A DNA stretch of 64,000 bases from XN24 sp047921395. Lineage in GTDB: Bacteria; Pseudomonadota; Gammaproteobacteria; Steroidobacterales; XN24. The notes below the pieces were generated by a model. The model was not told where the DNA came from. It saw only the letters and a list, made by a program, of their open reading frames with translations, and made no database searches. Numbering within the stretch: position 1 is the stretch's first letter; each line of letters opens with the position of its first letter. Where the stretch lies: NCBI GenBank assembly GCA_047921395.1, contig JBLRWH010000001.1, positions 87,930 through 151,929 of the forward strand, written 5' to 3'. Below, one piece after another: positions 52,401 through 60,807 of the stretch. The position numbers and the translations under genes are program-made.

Positions 52401-54259
52401 TCGGCAACGGCATGCTCCTTTCGCGCTGCATGCGCCTGCGCGCGGCGTTCAACCACCAGCATATCTTCCTCGACCCAGACCCCGATCCGGAGGCGAGCTT
52501 CGCGGAGCGGCAGCGGCTGTTTGAGCTGCCGCGTTCCAGCTGGGCCGACTATGACACGGCGCTGATCTCGCCGGGCGGCGGCCTCTGGTCGCGCAGCGAG
52601 AAGCTGATCCAGCTGCCGCCCGAATCCTGCGCCATGCTGGATCTTGACGAGGCGGGCGTCACGCCCGACGAACTGGTCCGGGCGATCCTGCGCATGCGCG
52701 TGGACCTGCTCTGGAACGGCGGCATCGGCACCTACGTCAAGGCCGGCACGGAAACCCATGCCGAGGTCGGCGACCGCGCCAACGACGCGGTGCGCATCAA
52801 CGGCATCGAACTGCGCTGCCGGGTCGTCGGCGAGGGCGGCAACCTGGGCTTCACGCAGCGCGGACGGGTCGAGTACGCGCTCCACGGGGGGCGACTGAAC
52901 ACCGACTTCATCGACAACTCGGCCGGCGTGGACTGTTCGGACCACGAGGTCAACATCAAGATCCTGATCAACCTCGCCAATCGCGACCGGGCGCTGACGG
53001 CCGCGCGGCGTGAGAAGCTGCTGGTCGGCATGACCGACGAAGTGGCCGCGCTGGTGCTCAGGAACAACTACCTGCAGACCCAGGCGATCGGCATCGCGGA
53101 GTCCACCGCCGCGGAGCGCATCAACGAGCATTCCTGGTTCATCCGCCAGCTCGAGAAACGCGCCGGCCTGAACCGCGCCCTCGAGTATCTCCCGGACGAC
53201 GAAGAGATCGAGGCGCGGCGCAAGTCCGGCAAGGGCATGACGCGCCCGGAGCTGGCGGTGGTCATGAGCTACGCCAAGATGGCGCTGTATGCGGAGATGG
53301 TGCAGTCCAGCGTGCCCGAGGATCCCTACCTTTCCAGGGAACTGGAACGCTATTTCCCCGTGCCCCTGCGGCGGCGCTACGCGGCGCACATGCGCGAGCA
53401 TCCGCTGGCGCGCGAGATCATCGCGACCATGATCACGAACAGCCTCGTCAACCGCATGGGCTCGGTGTTCGCGTTCCGGATGCAGGACGAGACCGGGGCC
53501 GACGTCGCCTCCGTCGCCCGCTCGTTCACCATCGCCCGCGAGGTGTTCGAGATCCGCTCCATCTGGGAGTCCATCGAGGCGCTCGACAACCAGGTCAGCG
53601 CCTCGGTCCAGCACTCCATGTTGCGCACGACGCAGGCGCTGCTGAAACAGGCGACGCGCTGGCTGCTGGATCGGCGCGACGAGCTGCCCGATATCGCCGC
53701 CGCGGTGCAGCGGCTCAACCCGGGCGTGATGGAACTGATGGAGTGCCTGCCGGAAGTCCTGCAGGGCAGCCGCCTGGAGCGCTACGAGGGCGCGGCGCAA
53801 CTGTACGCGGATACCGGGCTGCCCCGCGCGCTGGCGCGCAAGATCGCCGCCCTGCCCCCGATGCACGCGGCGCTGGACATCATCGCGCTCGCGGAGAACT
53901 GCGAGGTCGGCGTGCGCCACGCCGCCGAAATGTACTTCCGCGTCGGCGAGGCGCTGCAGCTGGACTGGCTCTCGGACCAGGTCGACAGCCTGCGCGTCGA
54001 CGGCATGTGGCAGGCCAAGGCGCGCGGCGCACTCAGGGATAACCTCTATGGCCTGCACCGTGCCTTATGCGCGAGTATCATTCATTGCAAGCGACCGGAC
54101 AGCGATGCGCGGGCGGCGGTCGAGGCCTGGCTGGCCGCGCGCGAGGAGCGCGCCGCGTATTTCCTCCAGACCCTGGAGGAAATGAGGGACGGCGGCCCGC
54201 TGGACTTTGCGACCGCCTCGGTGGCGCTGCAGGAAATCCGACGCCTCGCCCAGGACTGA
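49415..54259 (+). CDS. gdhB: NAD-specific glutamate dehydrogenase, large (180-kDa) type
   Basis: Very large glutamate dehydrogenase of 1614 residues, the usual size for this class, which oxidises glutamate to 2-oxoglutarate and ammonia. The N-terminal half carries regulatory ACT-like regions (VIQVITDDMPFLVDSTRMVL, HFTFLGYREYELV). The catalytic core from about residue 780 has HSPRVEGVHLRGGLVARGGLRWSDR, PVGAKGGFVPKR (substrate lysine), and GIGDMSGDVFGNGMLLS (nucleotide binding). It begins 11 bases after the E2 gene and may be on the same transcript. Confidence 0.95.
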   Translation: MHPRTADARSRFLERVTEAALAAAGDRLDIDVETFIFQYYRNTALDDLKDRAVADLAGAALSHLRLARKRQPGQPNIRVFNPAADGEGWHSDHTIVQVITDDMPFLVDSTRMVLNRHGSYIHLTIHPVLQVLRDDHGRLREIPLPEHAGPDALLESFMHLEIDRETAPDILRDLAAELERVLGDVRAACQDWSAMRGRAREICAELETSSPPLDPEIVKESRELLEWMAVNHFTFLGYREYELVQGEDTDALEPIEGTALGILRHAPPKQSVQHNILAGREIRRQARTKDLLIITKANSRATVHRNSYLDYVSVKRFDGAGRVVGERRFLGLWTSAAYSRSPREIPLLRDKLRRVIASSGLRPESHGAKALVHILDTYPRDELFQSTLDELIRISTGIYSLQERQRTKLFVRRDAFRRFFSCLVFVPRDRYSTQVRERIQDILLEAFHGVSVESAVEMSESSLARVHFIVRTPQGAAPGVNIGAVERRIADAVRTWADFLREALVERFGEEDGLGLLREYAGIFPAAYVEDVTPREATFDIERLEAIKSTPRRLRMSLYRPAGFPEDQVRFKLFHAGSPLPLSEVLPMLENMGLRVISERPYRLRAPSDSEIGEVWIQDFEMSTADGQPINTGKVNELFQNAFEQIWIGRVENDGFNRLILKAGLNWRQAALLRALCRYLLQTGLPFSQAYMEQVLAEHAPIAQMLVELFEGRFDPGIPEKRRERISLSVGQAIEHALDAVASLDADRMLHAFRSLVLATLRTNYFQHDEQGLPKPWLSLKFNPHKIADLPLPRPMFEIFVHSPRVEGVHLRGGLVARGGLRWSDRREDFRTEVLGLMKAQAVKNVLIVPVGAKGGFVPKRLPAGDRDAILQEAVSCYKTFIQGLLDLTDNRVDGEVVPPRDVVRIDGDDSYLVVAADKGTATFSDIANSLSEAHGFWLGDAFASGGSMGYDHKKMGITARGGWEAVKRHFRELGIDTQNEPFTAAGIGDMSGDVFGNGMLLSRCMRLRAAFNHQHIFLDPDPDPEASFAERQRLFELPRSSWADYDTALISPGGGLWSRSEKLIQLPPESCAMLDLDEAGVTPDELVRAILRMRVDLLWNGGIGTYVKAGTETHAEVGDRANDAVRINGIELRCRVVGEGGNLGFTQRGRVEYALHGGRLNTDFIDNSAGVDCSDHEVNIKILINLANRDRALTAARREKLLVGMTDEVAALVLRNNYLQTQAIGIAESTAAERINEHSWFIRQLEKRAGLNRALEYLPDDEEIEARRKSGKGMTRPELAVVMSYAKMALYAEMVQSSVPEDPYLSRELERYFPVPLRRRYAAHMREHPLAREIIATMITNSLVNRMGSVFAFRMQDETGADVASVARSFTIAREVFEIRSIWESIEALDNQVSASVQHSMLRTTQALLKQATRWLLDRRDELPDIAAAVQRLNPGVMELMECLPEVLQGSRLERYEGAAQLYADTGLPRALARKIAALPPMHAALDIIALAENCEVGVRHAAEMYFRVGEALQLDWLSDQVDSLRVDGMWQAKARGALRDNLYGLHRALCASIIHCKRPDSDARAAVEAWLAAREERAAYFLQTLEEMRDGGPLDFATASVALQEIRRLAQD

Positions 54260-54290
54260 CGCCGGGCCGGCTCACACAAGGAAGGCAACT

Positions 54291-55049
54291 ATGGCCACTG
54301 AACCGCTGATCGCGGTCTTCATCGACTTCGAGAACCTGGCGCTCGGCGTCCGGGACATGAAGGGCGACAACAAGTTTCACGTCGATCTCGTCATCAAGCG
54401 CTTGCTCGAGAAGGGCCGCCTGGTGTTCAAGCGCGCCTACTGCGACTGGAGCGGGTACCGGGAGTACACCCGCGAGTTCCACTCGAACGGCATCGAGATG
54501 ATCGACATTCCGCAGAGCCGCCACAGCGGCAAGAACAGCGCGGACATCCACATGGTCGTGGATGCGCTCGACCTGTGCTACGCGAAGCAGCACATCGATA
54601 TCTTCGCGCTGCTGTCCGGGGACAGCGATTTCTCGCCGCTCGTTTCCAAGCTGAAAGAAAACAACAAGCGGGTCATCGGCTGCGGCGTGAAGAGCTCGAC
54701 CTCCGACCTGCTGATCCACGGCTGCGACGAGTTCCTCTATTACGACGACCTCGTCCGCGTCGCGGCGAAGCCGAAGCGGACCCGCAGCAAGACCGAGCCG
54801 AAGGACAAGAAGAGCGAGGCCATGGACAAGCTGGTCCAGATCGTCGAGTCCATGGACACGGACTACGACCAGCTCTGGGGCTCGATGGTCAAGCAGACCA
54901 TTCGCCGCGTCCACCCGGGCTTCAGCGAGAGTTACTACGGCTACAACAGCTTCTCCGACCTGCTCAAGGATGCCGAGACCCGCGGGCTGCTCCGGCTCGA
55001 GTACGACGAGCAGAGAGGCAATTACCTGGTCAGCGCCGTCGCCCGCTGA
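54291..55049 (+). CDS. NYN-domain (PIN-like) protein with C-terminal LOTUS/OST-HTH domain
   Basis: Protein of 252 residues. The N-terminal NYN domain, a putative ribonuclease, has IAVFIDFENLALGVRD, KNSADIHMVVDALDLCY and FALLSGDSDFSPLVSKLKEN, with the expected acidic residues. After a lysine-rich linker (KPKRTRSKTEPKDKKSE) a C-terminal domain of about 70 residues (DYDQLWGSMVKQTIRRVHPG to GLLRLEYDEQRGNYLV) fits the LOTUS/OST-HTH RNA-binding fold. The ATG at 54291 follows AAGGAAGG. It is probably an RNA-processing factor; the target is unknown. Confidence 0.85.
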   Translation: MATEPLIAVFIDFENLALGVRDMKGDNKFHVDLVIKRLLEKGRLVFKRAYCDWSGYREYTREFHSNGIEMIDIPQSRHSGKNSADIHMVVDALDLCYAKQHIDIFALLSGDSDFSPLVSKLKENNKRVIGCGVKSSTSDLLIHGCDEFLYYDDLVRVAAKPKRTRSKTEPKDKKSEAMDKLVQIVESMDTDYDQLWGSMVKQTIRRVHPGFSESYYGYNSFSDLLKDAETRGLLRLEYDEQRGNYLVSAVAR

Positions 55050-55086
55050 GCGCGTGCGCGGCCTTCATTCAGAGGGAGCCTGAGAG

Positions 55087-55833
55087 ATGGGACACACGCT
55101 GATCCTGCTGCGCCACGGGCAGAGCGAATGGAACCTCAAGAACCTGTTCACCGGCTGGGTGGACGTGGACCTGACCGAGCAGGGCCGGGCCGAGGCCGCC
55201 GAGGCCGCCCGCCTGCTGCAGGCCGAGGGTTTCGATTTCGATCTCGCGTTCACCTCCACGCTGAAGCGAGCCATCCGCACGCTCTGGATCGTCATGGACG
55301 GCATGGACCGCATGTGGGTGCCGGTGGCGCGGGCCTGGGAGCTGAACGAGCGCCACTACGGCGCCCTGCAGGGCCTGGACAAGGCCGAGACCGTACGCCG
55401 CCATGGCGAGGAGCAGGTGTTGACCTGGCGGCGCAGCTACGATGTCCCGCCGCCGCCGCTGGAGGCCGATGATCCCCGCCACCCGCGCTTCGACGCGCGT
55501 TATGCCGGGGTCGATCCCGCGTGCCTGCCGGTCGCGGAGTCGCTGAAGGACACGCTCGCCCGCGTGCAGCCTTACTGGGAGGCCAACATCGCGCCGCAGA
55601 TCCGCGCCGGGCGCAAGGTGATCATCGCCGCCCACGGCAACAGCCTGCGCGCGCTCGTCAAGATGCTCGACGGCCTCGACGAGGAGCAGATCCTGAAGCT
55701 GAACATCCCGACGGGCATTCCGCTGGTCTACAAGCTCAACGATGAGCTGCGCTCGGTAGGCAGCCGCTATCTCGGCGATCCCGAGGCCGCGAAGCGGGCC
55801 GCGGAGGCCGTCGCGCGCCAGGCCAAAGGCTGA
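55087..55833 (+). CDS. gpmA: 2,3-bisphosphoglycerate-dependent phosphoglycerate mutase
   Basis: Glycolytic enzyme interconverting 3- and 2-phosphoglycerate. The 248 residues include LLRHGQSEWNLKNLFTGW with the phosphohistidine, TSTLKRAIRTLWIVMD, LNERHYGALQGLDKAE and IIAAHGNSLRALVKMLDG with the second catalytic histidine. The length and motif set are those of dPGM, not of broad-specificity phosphatases. GAGGGAGCC upstream may serve as ribosome site. Confidence 0.95.
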   Translation: MGHTLILLRHGQSEWNLKNLFTGWVDVDLTEQGRAEAAEAARLLQAEGFDFDLAFTSTLKRAIRTLWIVMDGMDRMWVPVARAWELNERHYGALQGLDKAETVRRHGEEQVLTWRRSYDVPPPPLEADDPRHPRFDARYAGVDPACLPVAESLKDTLARVQPYWEANIAPQIRAGRKVIIAAHGNSLRALVKMLDGLDEEQILKLNIPTGIPLVYKLNDELRSVGSRYLGDPEAAKRAAEAVARQAKG

Positions 55834-55840
55834 ACGCTGC

Positions 55841-56734
55841 TCAGGCCGGCGCGGCGCGCTCGCCGAGCGCGGCCCTGGCGCAGTCGCGGCCCAGCGCGAT
55901 CAGCTCCTCGGCGCGATAGAACTCGTAAAACAGGCAGGCGTCGCGCGGCACGTCGATGACGATGTCCGGCATGTAGGTCGCGAGCTTCATGCGCGCGATC
56001 GTGTTCTGCATCATGTCCAGCGACGCGGTCACCACGTCGATGAGCCCCGGCGGCTTGAGTTCGTCCGTCTTTACCGGCTCGCCGCCATCGCCGCCGTCGC
56101 TCCGCCCGTCCGGCTCCGCCAGCTCGGTGGCGCGTTGCCGCGAGCGGCGGGAATGGGCGTTCAGGTTGACCGCGATGATCATGTCCGCCGCCTGGTTCAG
56201 CGCGGGCGCGATCGGGATGGGATTCAGCAGCCCGCCGTCCACCAGCACGCGGCCGAGATAGACGTGCGGCGTGAACACCGTCGGGATCGCGATCGAGGCG
56301 CGGATCGCGTCGAACAGCGGCCCCTTGTTCAACCAGATCTCGCGTTGGTCCATGAGGTCAGTGGCGACCGCCGTGAAGCCGATCGGGAGTTTCTCGATGA
56401 CGTGGTCGCCGACCAGTTCCTTGAGCACGCCCATCAGGCGGTCGCCCTTGAACAGCCCGGTCCAGCCGAAGGCGAGGTCCAGCAGGCTGAACATGTCGCG
56501 CTTCTCCAGCTTGCGCGCCCATTCGGCGTAGGGCTCGAGCTGGCCGGCCGCATAGATGCCCCCGACCAGGGCGCCCATCGAGCAGCCGGAGATATAGACG
56601 ATCTCGTGGCCGAGCGACTCGATATGCTGGATGATGCCGATGTGCGCGAGGCCGCGGGCGCCACCGCTGCCGAGCACCAGCGCAATCCGCTTGCCCTTGC
56701 GCTTACCCTTGGGTGGTGTGGCCTGCTCGCTCAT
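55841..56734 (-). CDS. patatin-like phospholipase
   Basis: Lipid acyl hydrolase of 297 residues with a Ser-Asp dyad: oxyanion loop GSGGARGLAHIG, nucleophile Ser52 in SGCSMGA, and Asp in VDGGLLNPIP. It resembles the RssA/YchK group of cytoplasmic patatins. A lysine-rich N-terminus (PPKGKRKGKR) may contact membranes. It is the last gene of the leftward acyl-CoA operon, three bases after the enoyl-CoA hydratase gene, and could release fatty acids that the operon degrades. Confidence 0.9.
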   Translation of the reverse strand: MSEQATPPKGKRKGKRIALVLGSGGARGLAHIGIIQHIESLGHEIVYISGCSMGALVGGIYAAGQLEPYAEWARKLEKRDMFSLLDLAFGWTGLFKGDRLMGVLKELVGDHVIEKLPIGFTAVATDLMDQREIWLNKGPLFDAIRASIAIPTVFTPHVYLGRVLVDGGLLNPIPIAPALNQAADMIIAVNLNAHSRRSRQRATELAEPDGRSDGGDGGEPVKTDELKPPGLIDVVTASLDMMQNTIARMKLATYMPDIVIDVPRDACLFYEFYRAEELIALGRDCARAALGERAAPA

Positions 56735-56737
56735 GGC

Positions 56738-57538
56738 TCATAGCCTGGCGGGGCCGAAGCGGGGCGTGGTGCCGGCGAGGCCGGCGCGCACCGCTTCCAT
56801 CTGGTTTGGCCGGCCCAGGATCTGCATCTGCAGCTCCGCCTCCAGCGCCAGCGCCTCGCGCGAGTCGCACTCCCAGGCGCGGTTGAACAGGCGCTTGACG
56901 CCGCGCACCGCGTCGGGCGAGTTGGCCGCGATGGTCTCGGCCAGCGCCAGCGCCTCGGCCAGCGGATCATCGGCGAGGCGCGTCACGAGCCCCAGCGCGA
57001 GCGCCTCATCGCCCGGCACGATCCGGCCCGTCCACGCCAGTTCGAGGGCCACGTCGCGCCGCACGAGCCCGCGCAGCGTCTGGCTGCCGGACATGTCGGG
57101 GATCAGGCCCCAACGGACTTCCATCACCGACAGCCGGGCGTCCGGCCGGGCGATCCGCAGATCCGCGCCCAGCGCCACCTGCAGGCCGCCGCCGAACACC
57201 TCGCCGTGAAGGGCGGCGATCACGGGCACCGGGCACTCCCGCCAGCCCCAGCCGACGCGCTGCGCCAGGTTCGCCGCCTCGCCCTCGCGGCGCGCGAGGA
57301 GCTTCATGATCACCGCCTCGCCAGCCGCGAAGGCCGCGAGGTCGATCCCGGCGCAGAAGCTCTTGCCCGCGCCCGCGAGGACCACGGCGCGCAACTCCGG
57401 ATCGGCGGAGAGTTCGCGCGCGGCCTCGTCCAGCGCATCGAAGCTCGCCGGGTCGAGCGCATTGCGCTTCTCCGGCCGTGACAGGGTGACGATCGCCACG
57501 TGGCCCCGGCGCTCGATCGTGACGCGTTGTTCGCTCAT
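56738..57538 (-). CDS. enoyl-CoA hydratase/isomerase family protein
   Basis: Crotonase-fold protein of 266 residues. The CoA/oxyanion segments are KSFCAGIDLAAFAAG and ALHGEVFGGGLQVALGADLRIA, and the helix MEVRWGLIPDMSGSQTLRGL takes the place of the catalytic one. One of the two glutamates of true hydratases seems absent (a Met-Ser-Gly stretch), so isomerase activity is more likely. Spacing of three bases to both neighbours shows co-transcription. Confidence 0.88.
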   Translation of the reverse strand: MSEQRVTIERRGHVAIVTLSRPEKRNALDPASFDALDEAARELSADPELRAVVLAGAGKSFCAGIDLAAFAAGEAVIMKLLARREGEAANLAQRVGWGWRECPVPVIAALHGEVFGGGLQVALGADLRIARPDARLSVMEVRWGLIPDMSGSQTLRGLVRRDVALELAWTGRIVPGDEALALGLVTRLADDPLAEALALAETIAANSPDAVRGVKRLFNRAWECDSREALALEAELQMQILGRPNQMEAVRAGLAGTTPRFGPARL

Positions 57539-57541
57539 CGT

Positions 57542-58708
57542 TTACTCCTGCGGATTCGGGATCACGCCCGCGGCCGCGAGCGCAGCCAGGGCCGGGTCAT
57601 CGTAGCCTGCCGCCGCCAGCACCGCGCGCGTGTCCGCGCCCGGCAGGCGCGGCGCGCTAGGCGCGGCTGGCCCGCTCCGGCTGAAGCGCGGCGCCGGGGC
57701 ATTCTGTGCCAGGCCGTCGACCTCGATGAAGGTGCCGCGCGCCGCGTTGTGCGCATGCGCCGGCGCCTCGGAGAGCGACAGCACCGGCGCGAAACAGGCA
57801 TCGCTGCCCTCGAACAGGGTGCACCAGTCGTCGCGGTCGCGGGTCCTGAACACGGCGGCCAACTCGGCCTTGAGTTCATCCCAGCGGGCCGGGTCCATCT
57901 TGCCGAGGCGGAAGCCATGCGGCGCGAATCGCTCCCGGTCCAGGCCGAGCGTGTCGATGAACTCGCCATAGAACTCCGGCTCCAGCGGCGCGACCGCCAC
58001 GAACTTCCCGTCGCGGGTCTCGTAGGTGTCGTAGAAATGCGCGGCGCCGCCGAGCAGGTTGGCGCCCGGCGCCTCGTCGAACATTCCAATCGCGCGGAAG
58101 CCGCAGAACATCGCCATCATCGACGCGGCGCCGTCGAGCATCGCCGCGTCCACCACCTGCCCCGCCCCCGAGCGCTCGCGCTCGAGCAGCGCGCACACCA
58201 TGCCGAAGGCCAGCAACAGGCCGCCGCCGCCGAAGTCGCCCACGAGATTCAGCGGGGGGACGGGCTTGCCGCCCTTGACGCCGATGCTGTGCAGGGCGCC
58301 CGACAGGGCGATGTAGTTCAGGTCGTGCCCGGCGGCGTGCGCGAGCGGGCCGTCCTGGCCCCAGCCCGTCATGCGCCCGTAGACGAGGCGCGGGTTGCGC
58401 GCCAGGCAGACCTCCGGGCCGAAGCCCAGGCGCTCCGCGACGCCGGGCCGGAACGCCTCGAACAGCGCGTCCGCGCCGTCGACGAGGCGCAGCAGCGCCT
58501 CGACCCCGGCCGGCTGCTTGAGATCCAGCGCGACCGTCCGGCGGCTGCGCGCCAGCGGATCGGGGAAGGGCGTGCGCAGTGGCGGCACGGGCATGCGCTC
58601 GATGCGCACGACCTCGGCGCCCATGTCGGCCAGCATCATGCCGCAGTAGGGCCCGGCGCCGAGCCCGGCGAGCTCGATGATCCGCAGGCCGGCCAGCGGT
58701 CCGGCCAT
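57542..58708 (-). CDS. CaiB/BaiF family CoA transferase (alpha-methylacyl-CoA racemase type)
   Basis: Protein of 388 residues from the ATG at 58708, starting MAGPLAGLRIIELAGLGAGPYCGMMLADMGAEVVRIER, the racemase-type opening. Other motifs are RSRRTVALDLKQPAGVEALL, GRMTGWGQDGPLAHAAGHDLNY and DAAMLDGAASMMAMF. The order GWGQDGPL with HDLNY fits alpha-methylacyl-CoA racemase, needed for (R)-2-methyl-branched acyl-CoA oxidation. That suits an operon for branched or isoprenoid-like lipids. The start overlaps the upstream stop by one base. Confidence 0.9.
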   Translation of the reverse strand: MAGPLAGLRIIELAGLGAGPYCGMMLADMGAEVVRIERMPVPPLRTPFPDPLARSRRTVALDLKQPAGVEALLRLVDGADALFEAFRPGVAERLGFGPEVCLARNPRLVYGRMTGWGQDGPLAHAAGHDLNYIALSGALHSIGVKGGKPVPPLNLVGDFGGGGLLLAFGMVCALLERERSGAGQVVDAAMLDGAASMMAMFCGFRAIGMFDEAPGANLLGGAAHFYDTYETRDGKFVAVAPLEPEFYGEFIDTLGLDRERFAPHGFRLGKMDPARWDELKAELAAVFRTRDRDDWCTLFEGSDACFAPVLSLSEAPAHAHNAARGTFIEVDGLAQNAPAPRFSRSGPAAPSAPRLPGADTRAVLAAAGYDDPALAALAAAGVIPNPQE

Positions 58709-59658
58709 CAGCCGCGCTCCGGCCAGGGCACCCCGGCGGCGCAGGCCGCGTTGAACTCCGCCTTGAGGCGGGCGCACAGCTCGGCGGTGCCGGGCAGGTC
58801 GCCGATCGTCCCCACGCCCTGCCCTGCGGACCAGATCGCCTTCCAGGCCTTGGCCTCGTCCCCCAGGTCCTTGAGCTTGCCGCTGCCGAGGCCGCGCCGC
58901 AGGAGCTCGGCGATATCGAAGCCGTTCGCCTCCAGGCTCTCCCTGAGGAAGTTCGCGGGCACGCCGGAGACCGCGTCGGTGTAGACGATGTCCGCCGCGC
59001 TGGCACGCAGCAGCATCTGCTTGTAGGCCTCCGGCGCGAGGCTCTCGCGCGTGGCCACGAAACGGCTCCCCAGCCAGGCGAGGTCGGCGCCCATCATCAG
59101 CGCGGCGGCAACCTGGCGGCCGTCGCTGATCGCGCCCGCCAGCAGCAGGGTGCCGTCGAAGAACTGCCTGATCTCGCTGGTGAGCGCGAACGGGCTCGTC
59201 GGGCCCGCGTGCCCGCCGGCGCCCGCGCAGACCGCGATCAGGCCGTCGACCCCGGCCTCGGCCGCCTTGCGGGCGTGCCGCAGGCTGACGATGTCGTGGA
59301 ACACGATCCCGCCGTAGCCGTGCACCGCCTTGACCAGGTCAGGGACCGCGCCGAGCGAGGTCACGATGAACGGCACCCGGTGCCGCACGCAGGCCTCGAG
59401 GTCCGCCTCCAGGCGCGGGTTCGAGCGATGCACGATGAGGTTGACGCCCCAGGGCGCGTGGGTCTCGTCGAGCGCGCCGCCGACCTCGTCGAGCCACTCG
59501 ACGAACTCGGCCGTGCTGCGCCGGTTCAGCGCCGGGAACGCCGCCGGGACACCGCTGCGGCAGGCCTCGATGATCAGCTGCGGCCCGGACACGAGGAACA
59601 TCGGCGCCGCTACAACCGGCACCGAGACCCGCCCGCGGAACGACTCAGGCAGTGCCAC
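58708..59658 (-). CDS. nitronate monooxygenase family flavoprotein
   Basis: TIM-barrel FMN protein of 316 residues with a GTG start. Typical segments are VVAAPMFLVSGPQLIIEACR, GVNLIVHRSNPRLEADL, VAVCAGAGGHAGPTSP-like IAVCAGAGGHAGPTSPFALT and GADLAWLGSRFVATRES. Members of this family near beta-oxidation genes may act as enoyl reductases or nitronate detoxifiers; the role here is not known. It overlaps the acyl-CoA dehydrogenase gene by 14 bases. Confidence 0.88.
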   Translation of the reverse strand: MALPESFRGRVSVPVVAAPMFLVSGPQLIIEACRSGVPAAFPALNRRSTAEFVEWLDEVGGALDETHAPWGVNLIVHRSNPRLEADLEACVRHRVPFIVTSLGAVPDLVKAVHGYGGIVFHDIVSLRHARKAAEAGVDGLIAVCAGAGGHAGPTSPFALTSEIRQFFDGTLLLAGAISDGRQVAAALMMGADLAWLGSRFVATRESLAPEAYKQMLLRASAADIVYTDAVSGVPANFLRESLEANGFDIAELLRRGLGSGKLKDLGDEAKAWKAIWSAGQGVGTIGDLPGTAELCARLKAEFNAACAAGVPWPERG

Positions 59659-60805
59659 GGCGCGGATCCAGGCCCATCGAGCGGGCGATGATTTCTTTCA
59701 TGATCTCACTGCTGCCCGCGTAGATACGCGAGACGCGCGCATTCGCGTACAGCCGCGAGATCGGGTACTCGTCCATGTAGCCAGCGCCACCGTGCAGCTG
59801 CAGGCACTCGTCGGTCACCACGGCCTCCACCTCGCTCGCGAACAGCTTCGCCTCGGCGGCGACCTCGGCCGTCAGCTTGCCCTCGTTGTGGTCCATCACG
59901 CAGCGGTCGATGAAGACCTGGGCGGCGTCGATGCGCGTGCGCATCTCGGCCAGCTTGAAGCGCGTGTTCTGGAACTCTGCGATGGCGCGGCCGAAGGCGC
60001 GGCGCTCGCGCACGTAATCCAGCGTCATGCGCAGCGCGGCCTCGGCCGCGGCGACGCAGCCGCAGGCCACGATGAGGCGCTCCTCGGCGAGGAACTGCAT
60101 CAGGTAATAGAAGCCCTTGCGCGGATCGCCCAGCACGTTGGCCTTGGGGACCTTGACGTTGTCGAAGAACAGCTCGGCCGTGTCCTGCGCCTTGAGGCCG
60201 AGCTTCTTGAGGTTGCGGCCGCGGGTGAAACCGTCCATGCCGCGCTCGACCAGGAACAGGCCGATACCGTGCGGATGGTCGGGCACCGTGCGCGCCGCGA
60301 CGATGAACAGGTCGCCGTTGATGCCGTTGGAGATGTAGGTCTTCGAGCCGTTCAGCACCCAGTGGTCGTCCTGCTCCTGCGCGTGCGTGCGTAGGCCCGC
60401 GACGTCGCTCCCGGCGCCCGGCTCGGTCATCGCGACCCCCAGGATCGTCTCGCCGCTGACGCAGCCCGGCAGGAAGCGCGCCTTCTGCTCGTCGTTGCCG
60501 AGCTGGCCGATGTAGGGCCCACACAGCCGGCTGTGCAGCCCGAGGCCGAACCCCGCATCGCCGTGCAACGCGTTTTCCTCGATCAGGATCTGCTCGAAGC
60601 GGAAGTCGTGCACCCCCATGCCGCCGTAGGCCTCGTCCGCCCACATCAGGCAGTAGCCCTGCTCGCCGGCCTTGCGGAACAGCTCGCGGTCGATGATCCC
60701 GGCCTCGAGCCAGCGCTCCAGGTTCGGCGTGACCTCGGCCTGCAGGAACTTCGCGACGGAGTCGCGGAAGATATCGTGGTCTTCTTCGAAGATGTTTCTG
60801 TGCAT
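59645..60805 (-). CDS. acyl-CoA dehydrogenase
   Basis: FAD enzyme of 386 residues that introduces the alpha-beta double bond in acyl-CoA. Motifs are MTEPGAGSDVAGLRTHA (flavin/substrate), YISNGINGDLFIVAART, RRAFGRAIAEFQNTRFKLAEM, and LQLHGGAGYMDEYPISRLYANAR with the catalytic glutamate region after it. It resembles long-chain/isovaleryl-type enzymes. It follows the upstream enoyl-CoA hydratase gene by two bases. Confidence 0.93.
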   Translation of the reverse strand: MHRNIFEEDHDIFRDSVAKFLQAEVTPNLERWLEAGIIDRELFRKAGEQGYCLMWADEAYGGMGVHDFRFEQILIEENALHGDAGFGLGLHSRLCGPYIGQLGNDEQKARFLPGCVSGETILGVAMTEPGAGSDVAGLRTHAQEQDDHWVLNGSKTYISNGINGDLFIVAARTVPDHPHGIGLFLVERGMDGFTRGRNLKKLGLKAQDTAELFFDNVKVPKANVLGDPRKGFYYLMQFLAEERLIVACGCVAAAEAALRMTLDYVRERRAFGRAIAEFQNTRFKLAEMRTRIDAAQVFIDRCVMDHNEGKLTAEVAAEAKLFASEVEAVVTDECLQLHGGAGYMDEYPISRLYANARVSRIYAGSSEIMKEIIARSMGLDPRRGTA

Positions 60806-60807
60806 TT

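Noticed and set aside
50030..54058. 1342-codon open frame on the minus strand
   Set aside because: It lies wholly antisense to the NAD-glutamate dehydrogenase gene; the translation is a low-complexity Arg/Ala/Val/His-rich shadow without any domain motif.
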